From positions 5,391,001-5,455,000 of the forward strand of contig NC_018000.1 in NCBI RefSeq assembly GCF_000265205.3: DNA of 64,000 bases, written 5' to 3'. The stretch comes from Sinorhizobium fredii USDA 257 (GTDB lineage Bacteria > Pseudomonadota > Alphaproteobacteria > Rhizobiales > Rhizobiaceae). A program made the position numbers and the translations under genes. The notes below the pieces were generated by a model that did not search any database, had not been told where the DNA came from, and saw nothing but the letters and a program-made list of their open reading frames with translations. Of this stretch, positions 17,807-27,376 are shown piece after piece; position 1 is the stretch's first letter, and each line of letters starts with the position of its first letter.

Positions 17807-18808
17807 ATGATCCCCTTCTCCATTCTCGACCTGTCGCCGATTACGGAAGGCGGCAGCGTCGCCCAGTCGCTGGAAAACTCGCGCCGGCTGGCCATCGCGG
17901 CCGAAGAGAGTGGCCTCAAGCGCTTTTGGCTGGCCGAGCATCACGGCATGAAGGGAATTGCCAGCGCCGCGACGTCGATCGTCATTTCGCATGTGGCGTC
18001 GGCGACAAAAACCATTCGGGTCGGCTCCGGCGGTATCATGCTTCCCAACCATTCGCCGCTCGTCATTGCCGAGCAATTCGGCACGCTCGCGGCGCTTTAT
18101 CCGGGCCGCATCGATCTCGGCCTCGGCCGCGCTCCCGGAACCGACATGCGGACCGCGCAGGCGCTCCGGCGTAATATGGAAGCGAGCTCCAACAATTTCC
18201 CGAACGATGTCGTGGAGCTGCAGGCGCTGCTCGGCCCGGTCAGCGAAGACCAGAAGATCATCGCCGTGCCAGGGGCCGATTCGAACGTGCCCCTCTGGCT
18301 GCTCGGCTCCAGCCATTTCAGCGCCCATCTCGCCGGCATACTCGGGCTCCCCTTTGCCTTCGCCTCGCATTTCGCACCGGACATGCTGCTCTCGGCGCTG
18401 GAAATCTATCGCGAGCGCTTCACGTCGTCGCCGCAACTCGACAAGCCGCATGTCATGGTCGGCGTCATGGGCGTCGCCGCCGACACGGACGAGGAGGCGA
18501 ATTTTGTCTTCACGTCGATGCAGCAGTCCTTCGTGGCGCTTCGCCGCAATGCGCGCGGCCGCTTCCCGCCACCCGTCCAATCGATGGACGAGCTGTGGAG
18601 CCGGGATGAAAAGATCTTCGTCGACCACGCCATGAGCTATGCGGTGGTCGGCGGTCCCGAAACCATCCGTCGCAAGATCACCGCTTTCGTCGATGTCACC
18701 AAGGCCGACGAACTGATCATATCCATGCCGATCTTCGACATGGATAAGCGGCTGCATTCGCTGGAATTGTTCGCCGAGGCACAACGGTCTCTTGCCGCAG
18801 CCGGCTGA
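17807..18808 (+). CDS. Luciferase-like monooxygenase (MsnO8 family)
   Basis: Flavin-dependent monooxygenase-like protein with a TIM-barrel fold, 333 aa. The start [17 protein letters not shown] and the motifs [27 protein letters not shown] and [15 protein letters not shown] are typical of the bacterial luciferase MsnO8/YhbW-type subfamily. Its substrate cannot be read from sequence; members of this subfamily are widespread and mostly uncharacterised. It is a single gene divergent from ruvC and convergent with yebC. Confidence 0.88.
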   Translation: MIPFSILDLSPITEGGSVAQSLENSRRLAIAAEESGLKRFWLAEHHGMKGIASAATSIVISHVASATKTIRVGSGGIMLPNHSPLVIAEQFGTLAALYPGRIDLGLGRAPGTDMRTAQALRRNMEASSNNFPNDVVELQALLGPVSEDQKIIAVPGADSNVPLWLLGSSHFSAHLAGILGLPFAFASHFAPDMLLSALEIYRERFTSSPQLDKPHVMVGVMGVAADTDEEANFVFTSMQQSFVALRRNARGRFPPPVQSMDELWSRDEKIFVDHAMSYAVVGGPETIRRKITAFVDVTKADELIISMPIFDMDKRLHSLELFAEAQRSLAAAG

Positions 18809-18816
18809 AAACGAAA

Positions 18817-18845
18817 GACCCTCATCGCTTCACGCGATGCGGGTC
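18817..18845 (-). terminator. Terminator between LLM gene and yebC
   Basis: Hairpin with 12-base arms (GACCCTCATCGC / GCGATGCGGGTC, one mismatch, 5-nt loop). On the minus strand it is followed by a T-rich stretch (TTTCGTTTTC), fitting termination of yebC; it may also act on the convergent gene. Confidence 0.6.
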
Positions 18846-18868
18846 TATGGCCTTGCAGAAATGTCGCG

Positions 18869-19615
18869 TCAGGCCGACAGCTTGGCCAGGACCTCGTCGG
18901 AAACTTCGAAGTTCGAATAGACGTTCTGGACGTCGTCGTCGTCTTCGAGATTGTCGATGAGCTTCATCAGCGACTGTGCCTTTTCCTCGTCGACCGGCAC
19001 CGTGTTCTGCGGCCTCCAGATCGCCTTGACGGTCTCGGCTTCGCCGAGCACGCCCTCAAGCGCCTTCGAAACGTCGCCGATATCCTCGAAACCGCAGATG
19101 ATCGTGTGGCCTTCCTCGTCCGTCGACACATCCTCGGCACCTGCCTCGATCGCGGCTTCCATCACCTTGTCGGCGTCACCCGCGGACAGCGTGTAGGTGA
19201 TTTCGCCGACGCGATCGAAGGAGAAGGAGACCGACCCTGTTTCACCGAGTGCGCCGCCTGCCTTTGTGAAAGTCGAGCGGACATTGGAGGCGGTGCGGTT
19301 GCGGTTGTCGGTCAGCGCCTCGACGATGACGGCAACGCCGCCCGGGCCATAGCCCTCGTAGCGGACTTCCTCGTAGTTCTCGGCATCGCCGCCGGCGGCC
19401 TTCTTGACGGCGCGCTCGATGTTGTCCTTCGGCATCGACTGCGCCTTGGCGTTCTGGATCGCCAGGCGCAGGCGGGGGTTCATGCCCGGGTCTGGCAGGC
19501 CGGTTTTCGCCGCGACGGTGATTTCGCGCGCCAGCTTGGAAAACATTTTGGAGCGCACCGCGTCCTGACGGCCCTTGCGGTGCATGATGTTCTTGAACTG
19601 TGAATGGCCAGCCAT
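18869..19615 (-). CDS. YebC/PmpR-family protein
   Basis: YebC/TACO1 family protein of 248 aa. Members have been described as transcriptional regulators and as translation factors that help ribosomes through proline-rich stretches. The start [19 protein letters not shown] is the family signature, and [19 protein letters not shown] and [15 protein letters not shown] follow at the expected places. The ATG at 19615 is preferred to a codon six residues upstream because it begins the conserved motif. In many proteobacteria yebC neighbours ruvCAB, as roughly here. Confidence 0.94.
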   Translation of the reverse strand: MAGHSQFKNIMHRKGRQDAVRSKMFSKLAREITVAAKTGLPDPGMNPRLRLAIQNAKAQSMPKDNIERAVKKAAGGDAENYEEVRYEGYGPGGVAVIVEALTDNRNRTASNVRSTFTKAGGALGETGSVSFSFDRVGEITYTLSAGDADKVMEAAIEAGAEDVSTDEEGHTIICGFEDIGDVSKALEGVLGEAETVKAIWRPQNTVPVDEEKAQSLMKLIDNLEDDDDVQNVYSNFEVSDEVLAKLSA

Positions 19616-19753
19616 GGCGCCCTCTGCATGCAATGTTGGGATCGGGCGCCTTATAGTTTCATTGCCGCTTCCCGTCCAGCAGGGGCACCGTCATTTCGAG
19701 AGGGCCAAAGTAAAGACCCGGTGCTAACTAGCTCCCGGTGCCGAGGTCATTCG

Positions 19754-20593
19754 TCAAACACCCAGCAAGACATAGATCAGCGGTTTGCTCGGAAGCGTGC
19801 GCAGGGAAACCCTGACGCTCGGTCCGGTGGCGAAGCTCTTGTCGTAGCCGTCGCCGAACATCGCCAGAAAATCGCCGATCGGCGGCCCGCGCCGGTGCAT
19901 CGGCAGGATCAGCGCGGCACGCAGCCGCGACGTAACGCGGCTCATGCTTTCCGCGCCCATCGTCAGGCCTCCGTCGACCGGCACCATCAGCACGTCGAGC
20001 CGGCCGATCTGCCGGTAATGGCTGTCGTCGAGCTCGTGATGCAGGTGGCCGAGATGGCCGATGCAGAGCCCCGCGACCTCGAAGATGAAGATCGAATTGC
20101 CGTCGGGTTCCATGCCCTCGAAACCCGAACGAATGTCGGTCGTCACGTTGCGGATATAGGTGTCGCCGACGACGATGTCGTGGTCGGCCGCCTCGCCGTC
20201 ATCGCCCCACCCGTGCAGCACGTAACGGATCGCCGGGTCCGGCGTCAGCGTGTAATGGGTCGAATGGGCCTTGTTCATCGTCACGACGGTCGGCGGCGCC
20301 GCCGCCCGGAACCAGCCATTGTAGTCGGTGGCGATCGAAATGCCGCCCGGCGTTTCGATCAGGAAAGTCGAGTGGCCGAGATAGGTGATGGTGACCTCGC
20401 CATCGGCGGCTGCTGCGACAGGCGCGATCTCAGGCGCGTCGAAGCTGGCGAAGGTCGCCGCCGGCGTGGCTTCGGCGATCGCCTGGCACTGGCTGATCGG
20501 GGCGGACGCGTCCTGCGCATGGGCCGGCTCCGGCCAAAGCGTATGGACGAACCAGATGGCGACGAGGGCGTAGGCAAGGTACCGCAGCAGCAT
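19754..20593 (-). CDS. Exported metallo-beta-lactamase-fold protein
   Basis: Predicted secreted or periplasmic protein, 279 aa, with a signal peptide (LLRYLAYALVAIWFVHTL, cleavage near AHA). The body resembles the Lactamase_B_3/UlaG-like MBL family: YLGHSTFLIETPGGISIATD, VLHGWGDD, VLMVPVDGG and LILPMHRRG. Oddly, the usual metal motif HxHxDH is replaced by NKAHSTHYT, and the downstream GD-x-GH region reads GHLGHLHHELDD. The metal site is therefore altered or the enzyme uses a variant ligand set. Substrate unknown; no operon partner. Confidence 0.75.
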   Translation of the reverse strand: MLLRYLAYALVAIWFVHTLWPEPAHAQDASAPISQCQAIAEATPAATFASFDAPEIAPVAAAADGEVTITYLGHSTFLIETPGGISIATDYNGWFRAAAPPTVVTMNKAHSTHYTLTPDPAIRYVLHGWGDDGEAADHDIVVGDTYIRNVTTDIRSGFEGMEPDGNSIFIFEVAGLCIGHLGHLHHELDDSHYRQIGRLDVLMVPVDGGLTMGAESMSRVTSRLRAALILPMHRRGPPIGDFLAMFGDGYDKSFATGPSVRVSLRTLPSKPLIYVLLGV

Positions 20594-20786
20594 CCTTCAC
20601 CTCTCATACGTTCTTGGAGCGGGATGAGGAAAATACGTGCGGATTTCCGCCCGAATCCCCTGCCGACTTCCCAGGATCGGCCAGTGAGAATCCTGCAAGC
20701 CCGCGACCCCGTCCACATACAAATGGCAGCCAGCCGCTCACAATCGTGTCATTGCGGCCGGGCACGTCCTTGCGGCCGGGCTCGCA

Positions 20787-23700
20787 TTACTCCGCCGGCG
20801 CTCCCGCTGCCTCCGGCACTGGCGCACGCTTGCGGCGGAACGAACGCAGCGTCACGTAGAAGACCGGGGTCAGGAAGAGGCCGAGGAAAGTGACGCCCAG
20901 CATGCCGGAGAACACCGCCGTGCCTAGCGACTGACGCATTTCGGCGCCGGGACCGGTCGCGATCACCAGGGGAACGACGCCGAGGATGAATGCGAAGGCG
21001 GTCATCAGGATAGGACGCAGCCGCAGCCGGCTTGCCTCGATCGCCGCTTCGATCGGCGACTTGCCCTCGTCCTCGCCCTGGCGGGCGAATTCGACGATCA
21101 GGATCGCATTCTTCGCGGCAAGGCCGATCAGCACGATGAGGCCGATCTGCGTCAGGACATTGTTGTCCATTCCCCGCAGTGAAACGCCGAGAAGGGCGGC
21201 GAGAACGGCAAGCGGCACGATCAGAATGATCGCCAGCGGCAGCACCCAGCTCTCATATTGGGCGGCAAGCGCCAGGAACACGAAGATCACCGACAGCGCG
21301 AAGATGAACACGGCGGTATTGCCGGTCTGGCGCTCCTGCAAGGCAAGCTCGGTCCACTCGAAGGTCGTGCCCTGCGGCAGCATCTGCCCGGCAAGCGCCT
21401 CCATCTTGTCGAGCGCCGTGCCGGTCGAGACACCGGGCGCCGGATTGCCCTGAAGAGGCACGGAGACATACATATTGTAGCGCTGCACGAGCGCAGGTCC
21501 GCTCGTGTCGCGGATCTCGACGAGTGTTCCGAGCGGCACCAGCGCGCCCGATGCGGACCGCACCTTCAGCGCAAGGATGTCGTCGCGTTCCACGCGATAT
21601 TGCTGGTCGGCTTGCGCACGGACCTGGTAGACGCGGCCGAACGCGTTGAAATCGTTGACGTAGGACGTCCCGAGATTGATCGACAGCGTCTCGAAGATGT
21701 TGGGGATAGGGACGTTCAATGCCCGCGCCTTGTCGCGGTCGATCGCCAGGAAGAATTGCGGGCTCGAGGCCGAGAAGGTGGTGAAGACGCCCACCAGTCC
21801 TTCGGTCTGGTTGGCCGCTCCCATCATCTGGTGGGCGAGCCCGAGCGCGCGGCGCATGTCGGCGCTCTGGCGATCCATGATCTGCATCTTGAAGCCGCCC
21901 GAATTGCCGATGCCGCGCACCGACGGCGGCGGCACGGCGATGATGAAGGCCTCCTGAATGCTCTGCATCGCGCCGAACATCTGGCCGATGATCTGCGTGG
22001 CGCTTTGGCCGTGTTCCAGCCGCTCCTCGAAACTGTCGAAGGGCGTGAAGATAACGCCCGAATTCGAGGCATTGGTGAAGGTGGCCCCGTTGAAGCCGGC
22101 GAAGGCGACGGCGTCCCTCACCCCCGGGACCTCGCGGATCATTGCCGACGCACGCTGGACGACGGCATCGGTCCGCTCGAGCGCGGCGCCGTCGGGGAGT
22201 TGGATGACGACGATCGCGTAGCCCTGGTCCATCGTCGGAATGAAGCCGCGCGGCACGATCTGCGCCATGTACCAGGTGGCCCCGAGCAGGGCGACGAAGA
22301 CAAGCAGCGCCGCGGCCAGCGCCAGCCGCGTCTGGACAAGGCGGCGCACCACCCAGCCATAGCCGTCGGCCATCCGGTCGAAGCCGTTGTTGAAGCCATT
22401 CGCCAGTGCTCGGCCGAAGCGGGTCACCGGATTGCGGCCTTCGTGCTCGTGGTTGTCATGCGGGCGCAACAGGATGGCCGCAAGCGCCGGCGACAAGGTC
22501 AGCGAGTTGATGGCGGAGATCACCGTCGCGACCGCGATCGTTACGGCGAACTGCAGGTAGAATTGACCGGCAATACCCGGGATGAAGGCGGTCGGCACGA
22601 AGACTGCGGTCAGGACGAGCGAGATGGCGATTACCGCCGCGCCGACCTCGTCCATGGTCACATGCGCCGCCTCTCGCGGCGTCATGCCGCGCGCCAGATT
22701 GCGCTCGACATTCTCGACGACGACGATCGCATCGTCGACCACGATGCCGATCGCCAGCACCAGGCCGAAGAGGGTCAGCATGTTGAGCGAGAAGCCGAAG
22801 GCGAAGAGCAGGGCGAATGTGCCGATCAGCGAGACCGGAATGGCGACGATCGGAATGATCGCGGTGCGCCAGGACTGGAGGAAGACGATGACCACCAGCG
22901 CGACGAGGATCACCGCCTCGCCGATCGTCAAGTAGACCTCGTCGATCGACTCCGAGATGAACTCGGTGGGGTTGTAGATGATCCTGTATTCGAGGCCTTC
23001 CGGAAAATCCCGGGAAAGGTCGGCCATCGTTGCCTGGATCGCGTCCGCCGCCGCAAGCGCATTGGTGCCGGGACGCGAGAAGATGCCGAGGGCGACGGCC
23101 GGGCTGCCGTTCAGATAGCTGTTGGTCACATATTCGCGCGCGCCTAGCTCGACGCGAGCGACGTCCTGCAACTGCACGAGCCTGCCATCCTCGGTCGCCT
23201 TGACGATCACATAACGGAATTGCCGGGCGTCACTGAAGCGGCCGTCGGTGGTGACGGTGTATTGAAAGGCACTGTCGCCCGACATCGGCGGACCACCGAT
23301 CGAGCCGCCGGAGACCTGGACGTTCTGTTGACGCAGCGCCTCGACGACATCGCCGGACGTCATGCCGTAGGCCGAGAGTTTCTGCGGATCGAGCCAGACC
23401 CGAAGCGCATATTCGCGTTCGCCGAAGAGGAGGACGTCGCCGACGCCGTCGAGCCGAACGAGCAGGTCGCGAATGCGCGAGCGGGCATAGTTGGAGACAT
23501 AGAGCTGGTCGTAGCGGTCGTTCGGCGAGAGCAGGTGAACGACCATCATCAGGTCCGGCGAGCTCTTGGTGGTGGTGACGCCGATGCGCCTGACGTCTTC
23601 CGGCAAGCGCGGCTCGGCGATCGAGACGCGGTTCTGCACCAGCACCTGCGCCTGATCGAGGTCCGTGCCGAGCTTGAAGGTAATCGTCAGCGACATCGAC

Positions 23701-23963
23701 CCGTCGGCGGTCGAGTAGGAGGACATGTAGAGCATGTTCTCGACGCCGTTGATCTCCTGTTCGAGCGGGGTCGCGACGGTGTTGGCAACGGTCTCCGCAT
23801 CCGCTCCCGGATAGGAGGCCCTGACGACGATGGTGGGCGGGGCGATTTCCGGATATTGCGCCACCGGCAGCTGGAAATAGGCGATGCCGCCGACGATCAG
23901 GAGCACGATCGACAGCACCGAAGCGAAGATCGGCCGGTCGACGAAGAAGTGCGCAAATCTCAT
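20787..23963 (-). CDS. RND efflux pump inner-membrane transporter (HAE1/AcrB type)
   Basis: Proton-driven trimeric drug exporter of the hydrophobe/amphiphile efflux family, 1058 aa. The N-terminus RFAHFFVDRPIFASVLSIV and the two periplasmic loops are typical. TM4 carries the paired Asp (GIVVDDAIVVVENVER) and TM10 the Lys (GLAAKNAILIVEFA) needed for proton coupling. Closest recognisable type is MexF/AcrB-like. The start overlaps the stop of the adaptor gene (ATGA). No outer-membrane channel or TetR regulator lies nearby, so it probably shares a TolC-like channel encoded elsewhere. Confidence 0.95.
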   Translation of the reverse strand: MRFAHFFVDRPIFASVLSIVLLIVGGIAYFQLPVAQYPEIAPPTIVVRASYPGADAETVANTVATPLEQEINGVENMLYMSSYSTADGSMSLTITFKLGTDLDQAQVLVQNRVSIAEPRLPEDVRRIGVTTTKSSPDLMMVVHLLSPNDRYDQLYVSNYARSRIRDLLVRLDGVGDVLLFGEREYALRVWLDPQKLSAYGMTSGDVVEALRQQNVQVSGGSIGGPPMSGDSAFQYTVTTDGRFSDARQFRYVIVKATEDGRLVQLQDVARVELGAREYVTNSYLNGSPAVALGIFSRPGTNALAAADAIQATMADLSRDFPEGLEYRIIYNPTEFISESIDEVYLTIGEAVILVALVVIVFLQSWRTAIIPIVAIPVSLIGTFALLFAFGFSLNMLTLFGLVLAIGIVVDDAIVVVENVERNLARGMTPREAAHVTMDEVGAAVIAISLVLTAVFVPTAFIPGIAGQFYLQFAVTIAVATVISAINSLTLSPALAAILLRPHDNHEHEGRNPVTRFGRALANGFNNGFDRMADGYGWVVRRLVQTRLALAAALLVFVALLGATWYMAQIVPRGFIPTMDQGYAIVVIQLPDGAALERTDAVVQRASAMIREVPGVRDAVAFAGFNGATFTNASNSGVIFTPFDSFEERLEHGQSATQIIGQMFGAMQSIQEAFIIAVPPPSVRGIGNSGGFKMQIMDRQSADMRRALGLAHQMMGAANQTEGLVGVFTTFSASSPQFFLAIDRDKARALNVPIPNIFETLSINLGTSYVNDFNAFGRVYQVRAQADQQYRVERDDILALKVRSASGALVPLGTLVEIRDTSGPALVQRYNMYVSVPLQGNPAPGVSTGTALDKMEALAGQMLPQGTTFEWTELALQERQTGNTAVFIFALSVIFVFLALAAQYESWVLPLAIILIVPLAVLAALLGVSLRGMDNNVLTQIGLIVLIGLAAKNAILIVEFARQGEDEGKSPIEAAIEASRLRLRPILMTAFAFILGVVPLVIATGPGAEMRQSLGTAVFSGMLGVTFLGLFLTPVFYVTLRSFRRKRAPVPEAAGAPAE

Positions 23964-25117
23964 TGGGCATTCTCCGCCGAGTGCGCTGCCTCCTGCGGCA
24001 GCACGACGAGTTCCGGCTTCACCTTGACGCCCGGCCGCGCACGCATGATCCCGTTGACGATGATCGTCTCGTCGCCCGTCAGGCCGCTGCGGATGACCCG
24101 GTAACCATGTAGCCGCGGCCCGAGGCGCACCGCCTTTGTGGCGACGCTTCCGTCTTCGCCGACCACATAGACGACGCGTTCGTTCTGGTCGGCGGCGATG
24201 GCCTCGTCGGGAACGAGGATCGCCTGATAGGTGTTGGAACCTTCGACCTCGACGCGCCCGAACAGGCCCGGCTGCAGAATGAAATTGGGATTCTCGAAGC
24301 GGGCACGCAAACGCATCGTGCCCGTCTGATTGTCGACCCGGTTCTCGGAAAAGTCGAGCTTGCCTTCGAAGGGTGGTTCCGTGGCGTCGGCAATCGTCAC
24401 CAGCACCGAGAGCGCTCCTGCGCCCTCCTGCAGCGCGCTGCCGCGTTCACGCGCCGTGCGCGCATAGGAAAGCAGCCGCCGCTCGTCGACATCGAAATAG
24501 AAATCGATCGGATCGAGCGAGACGATCGTCGTCAACACAGTCTCGTCCGCCTGGACGAGGTTACCGGGCGAAATCCATCGCCGGTCGACGCGGCCACTGA
24601 GCGGCGCGGTGATCGTGGTGTATTCGAGATCAAGCCTGGCCCGATCGACGGCCGCCTGTGCGCCGCGCATATTGGCCTGCGCGGCAAGCAGCGCGCGACG
24701 ATCGTCGTCTAGCCTGGAAACGGAGAGCGTGCCCGTACCGGCGAGCGATTCGGTCCGCTTGAACTGCGCTTCGGCGAAGCTGAGCGTCGACTGTGCCGAG
24801 GCAAGCGACGCCTCCGCCTGGGAAAGAGCCAGGCGGAACGGTCGCTGGTCGATAACGAAGAGCTTGTCGCCCTTCTTCACCAGCGCCCCATCGGTAAAGA
24901 ACACCTGATCGAGATAACCGCCGACGCGCGAACGGATCGAAACCTCGTCCACGGCTGCAAAGCGGCCGATGAATTCATCGGCATCGATGACGTCGCGCAC
25001 CACCGGCTTGGCGACAGTCACCGCCGGCATTTGCGCATCCTGCGCCGCTGCCGGTGTCGACATGAGTAGGGAGATGGAAATGCCGACGATCGCCGGCAGA
25101 CGCCACTTTCGCAACAT
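23960..25117 (-). CDS. RND efflux pump periplasmic adaptor (MFP)
   Basis: Membrane-fusion protein that bridges the RND pump and an outer-membrane channel. A signal peptide (about 1-25, ending AAAQ) is followed by a biotinyl-lipoyl-like half-motif (GALVKKGDKLFVIDQRPF), a coiled-coil hairpin (about 95-165) and a beta-barrel domain. There is no lipobox Cys, so it is probably soluble rather than a lipoprotein. 385 aa. First gene of the two-gene pump operon. Confidence 0.93.
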   Translation of the reverse strand: MLRKWRLPAIVGISISLLMSTPAAAQDAQMPAVTVAKPVVRDVIDADEFIGRFAAVDEVSIRSRVGGYLDQVFFTDGALVKKGDKLFVIDQRPFRLALSQAEASLASAQSTLSFAEAQFKRTESLAGTGTLSVSRLDDDRRALLAAQANMRGAQAAVDRARLDLEYTTITAPLSGRVDRRWISPGNLVQADETVLTTIVSLDPIDFYFDVDERRLLSYARTARERGSALQEGAGALSVLVTIADATEPPFEGKLDFSENRVDNQTGTMRLRARFENPNFILQPGLFGRVEVEGSNTYQAILVPDEAIAADQNERVVYVVGEDGSVATKAVRLGPRLHGYRVIRSGLTGDETIIVNGIMRARPGVKVKPELVVLPQEAAHSAENAQ

Positions 25118-25445
25118 GCACGCTCTCCAGGCACTTGACCATCAAGATCGCCCGGCGCGGGTTGGAATCAATCCAGTTGCCGTGGCGACATTTTCGAGCC
25201 CCGGGGCATTTGCCTCAGGGTAGCGCCAAAGCGGGGAAGAGGAAGGGTGCATGCGGCTATTCCGCACGCATTTCGCTCTGGCTTCTAGATCGACATGGGA
25301 ACTTGCGATAGCGGCCGCTCGATACGGCTCTGATTTTGCGCGCTAACCTGCCACCATTTTCAAACTCTGTCACTGAAAAAAGCATTGGCGCGCAGGCGCC
25401 AGAAAATGGCTAGGCGCCGCTTCAGCGGCCGAACGCGTCCGATGC
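25118..25445. other. Intergenic region upstream of the efflux operon
   Basis: 328 bases without a convincing gene. It must hold the promoter of the efflux operon (minus strand, near the 25118 end) and contains the ymdB terminator (25376-25401). I saw no clear operator palindrome or regulator gene. Confidence 0.4.
25376..25401 (-). terminator. Terminator of the YmdB-like gene
   Basis: Short perfect stem (TGGCGC / GCGCCA, loop GCAG) followed on the minus strand after four bases by six T residues (complement of the A-run 25376-25381). It lies 45 bases past the stop. Confidence 0.65.
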
Positions 25446-26270
25446 CTAGGACCAGAATTCCGGGATCGTTTCGCCAAGCCGGGCACCGAGCCGGAGCGGC
25501 GCGATCTTTTCGGCAAGTCCGGTGCGGTCGGAGATCTCCACGCCGACGCCGCAGATGGTGGCTGGACCGGATGCCGCCTCGAAGCGGCCCTTGGGCATCT
25601 TGGAGATGAAACGATTGAGCGGCTCTTCCTTCTCCATGCCAAGCGAGGAATCGTAGTCGCCGCACATGCCGGCGTCGCTGATATAGCCGGTGCCGCCGTT
25701 GAGGATCTGGTGATCGGCGGTCGGCACATGGGTATGGGTGCCTACCACGAGGCTGGCGCGCCCGTCGACGAAGTGGCCGAAGCACTGTTTCTCGCTTGTC
25801 GCCTCGGCATGGAAGTCGAAGACCACGGCATCGGCCTGTTCTCCGAGCGGGCAGGCCTCGAGAATCGCCTCGGCGCATTTGAACGGGTCATCGAGCTCCG
25901 GATGCATGAAGACCCGGCCCATGACATTGGCGACCAGCACGCGGGCGCCGTTGCGGGCAAAGAACAGGTTGGACCCGCGACCGGGCGTGCCGGCCGGATA
26001 GTTCGCCGGGCGCAGGAACTGGTCGTGCCGCTCGCAGAAGACCACGGCCTCCTTTTGGTCCCAGACATGGTTGCCGGTCGTCACCACGTCGGCACCGGCG
26101 CTGATCGTCTCCAGGAAGATGTCCTCGGTGATGCCGAAGCCGCCGGCGGCGTTCTCGCCATTGACGACGATGAAGTCGAGCTTGAGATCACCTACCAGTC
26201 CCGGGAGGCGCTCCCAGACCGCAGTACGGCCCGTCTTGCCAACCATATCTCCCAGAAACAGAAGTCGCAT
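25446..26270 (-). CDS. YmdB-family metallophosphoesterase
   Basis: TIGR00282-type phosphoesterase, 274 aa, related to Bacillus YmdB, which hydrolyses 2',3'-cyclic nucleotides. The di-metal site motifs are all visible: LFLGDMVGKTGR at the start, VNGENAAGGFGI, TTGNHVWDQKE, VFDFHAEATSEK and VGTHTHVPTAD. The ATG at 26270 begins the conserved MRLLFLGD; upstream in-frame codons add a tail without homology. It follows the 5-FTHF cyclo-ligase gene by 59 bases in the same direction. Confidence 0.93.
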   Translation of the reverse strand: MRLLFLGDMVGKTGRTAVWERLPGLVGDLKLDFIVVNGENAAGGFGITEDIFLETISAGADVVTTGNHVWDQKEAVVFCERHDQFLRPANYPAGTPGRGSNLFFARNGARVLVANVMGRVFMHPELDDPFKCAEAILEACPLGEQADAVVFDFHAEATSEKQCFGHFVDGRASLVVGTHTHVPTADHQILNGGTGYISDAGMCGDYDSSLGMEKEEPLNRFISKMPKGRFEAASGPATICGVGVEISDRTGLAEKIAPLRLGARLGETIPEFWS

Positions 26271-26329
26271 GCTGCTCAATCCCGCTTGGATCACGATAAT
26301 CAAGGTCGAATCCACCCAAATCAGCGCGC

Positions 26330-26902
26330 TCAAAAATGTCGAAAACCGCTCTCCGTCAACACGGCGTCCAGCGCCACGTCATGCGGTTCCGCCGGCACTG
26401 ATGCCACTTCCTGGCAGTCGAATGCAATCCCGATCAGGCGCGGCACGTGGCCTTTGCTGCGCAATCGGTCGATCGCGCGGTCATAATAACCGGCGCCGTA
26501 GCCGATACGATGGCCAACCGCGTCAAAGGCGGAGAGCGGCACCAGCATGATGTCCGGGTCGAGTTCCGGTGCTTCCGGGCCTGGACCCGTCGTCCCGAAA
26601 CCGGTTTCGACAACCGCCACGCCGTCGGCGAGCTCGCGAAACACGATGGTCTTCTTGTCGAGGATCACCGGCAGGCAAAGTCGCGCACCGCGATCCTTGA
26701 GCCGCACCATCAGCGGCCGGATGTCCGCCTCCGATCGGATCGGCCAGAAGCCCGAAACGACGTGGCCGGGATCGAGGGCGATGATCTCGGCGGCGTGATC
26801 CGCCATCGCAAGGCTCGCCTCGATCCGAGCTTCCGCCGGCATGGCGTCGCGCATGGCCAGACGCTCCGTCCGCAGCGCGGCCTTCAAGTCCTTCGGTGAC
26901 AT
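26330..26902 (-). CDS. 5-formyltetrahydrofolate cyclo-ligase
   Basis: Converts 5-formyltetrahydrofolate to 5,10-methenyltetrahydrofolate with ATP, recycling an inhibitory folate. The C-terminal signature VGHRIGYGAGYYDRAIDRL contains the ATP/folate-binding residues. The 190-aa length is normal. The ATG at 26902 has GGGAGG upstream. It corresponds to E. coli ygfA/fau, and here too a 6S RNA candidate lies directly upstream on the same strand, so the two may be co-transcribed. Confidence 0.93.
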   Translation of the reverse strand: MSPKDLKAALRTERLAMRDAMPAEARIEASLAMADHAAEIIALDPGHVVSGFWPIRSEADIRPLMVRLKDRGARLCLPVILDKKTIVFRELADGVAVVETGFGTTGPGPEAPELDPDIMLVPLSAFDAVGHRIGYGAGYYDRAIDRLRSKGHVPRLIGIAFDCQEVASVPAEPHDVALDAVLTESGFRHF

Positions 26903-26944
26903 CAAGCCTCCCTTTCGGCAAACCGTTCTTGACGGGCCACGAGA

Positions 26945-27098
26945 TAGTGCAGATCGCAGGCGAACTGAACCCGTGCCCCCCCGTCGCTTTTGCAACATTT
27001 CGCGACAGACCTCCACCCTTCCCATATCGAAACAGCATTAACTCGCTCTTCACCACTTGCCGCAGTTCGGCTTCGCAGGACGCCCTGCGCATGCAAAT
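26945..27098 (-). ncRNA. ssrS: 6S RNA candidate (ssrS)
   Basis: Likely 6S RNA, the regulator that sequesters sigma-70 RNA polymerase in stationary phase. Three lines agree. Position: it lies directly upstream of and co-directional with 5-FTHF cyclo-ligase, the ssrS-ygfA arrangement of E. coli. Sequence: the 5' half holds GGGC-GUCCUG-AGCCGA-like bases and the 3' half GGGUUCAG..GCCUGCG, both resembling the E. coli halves by eye. Fold: the ends pair as UGCA/UGCA, CGCAGG/CCUGCG and CG/CG, with a larger unpaired middle, giving a rod with a bubble and about 154 nt. The ends are approximate: a possible -10 CTATTT lies at 27095-27100, which would move the start to about 27088. Confidence 0.62.
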
Positions 27099-27166
27099 AG
27101 GTCCATGCTTTCAATGATTGGACGAGTCGGCGATCTGCCGAGCGTTCTGAAGGAGAGGGCGTGTCC

Positions 27167-27376
27167 ATGACGGACAGGATCGACCAGCTCGGCCCGCTCG
27201 AACTGCGCTGCCTCACCCTTGCGGCCCGTGGCCGGACGCGGCTGGAGATGATGCGCGAAACCGACATTCCGATGGAACGGATCGACCAGGCCCTGGAAGA
27301 GGCCATGCGCAAGCTGCAGGCCAACAGTGTCGCGGAAGCCGTCTTCCGCGCCGCCAGGCTCGACCTTATCTCATAG
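27167..27376 (+). CDS. Small helix-turn-helix-like protein
   Basis: 69-aa protein of unknown function. Residues from about 6 to 50 (LGPLELRCLTLAARGRTRLEM onward) resemble the recognition helix-turn-helix of LuxR/sigma-4 type domains, where a similar phrase opens the HTH, but no receiver or sensor domain is present. The ATG at 27167 has AGGAGAG nine bases upstream; GTG 27161 is too close to that site. It is divergent from the 6S RNA candidate and its stop overlaps that of a possible small gene on the other strand. Confidence 0.7.
   Translation: MTDRIDQLGPLELRCLTLAARGRTRLEMMRETDIPMERIDQALEEAMRKLQANSVAEAVFRAARLDLIS

Noticed and set aside
21258..23147. Long plus-strand frame opposite the RND transporter (over 600 codons)
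   Set aside because: Residue pattern is Arg/Asp/His-rich without domains, as expected of an antisense shadow of a high-GC gene.
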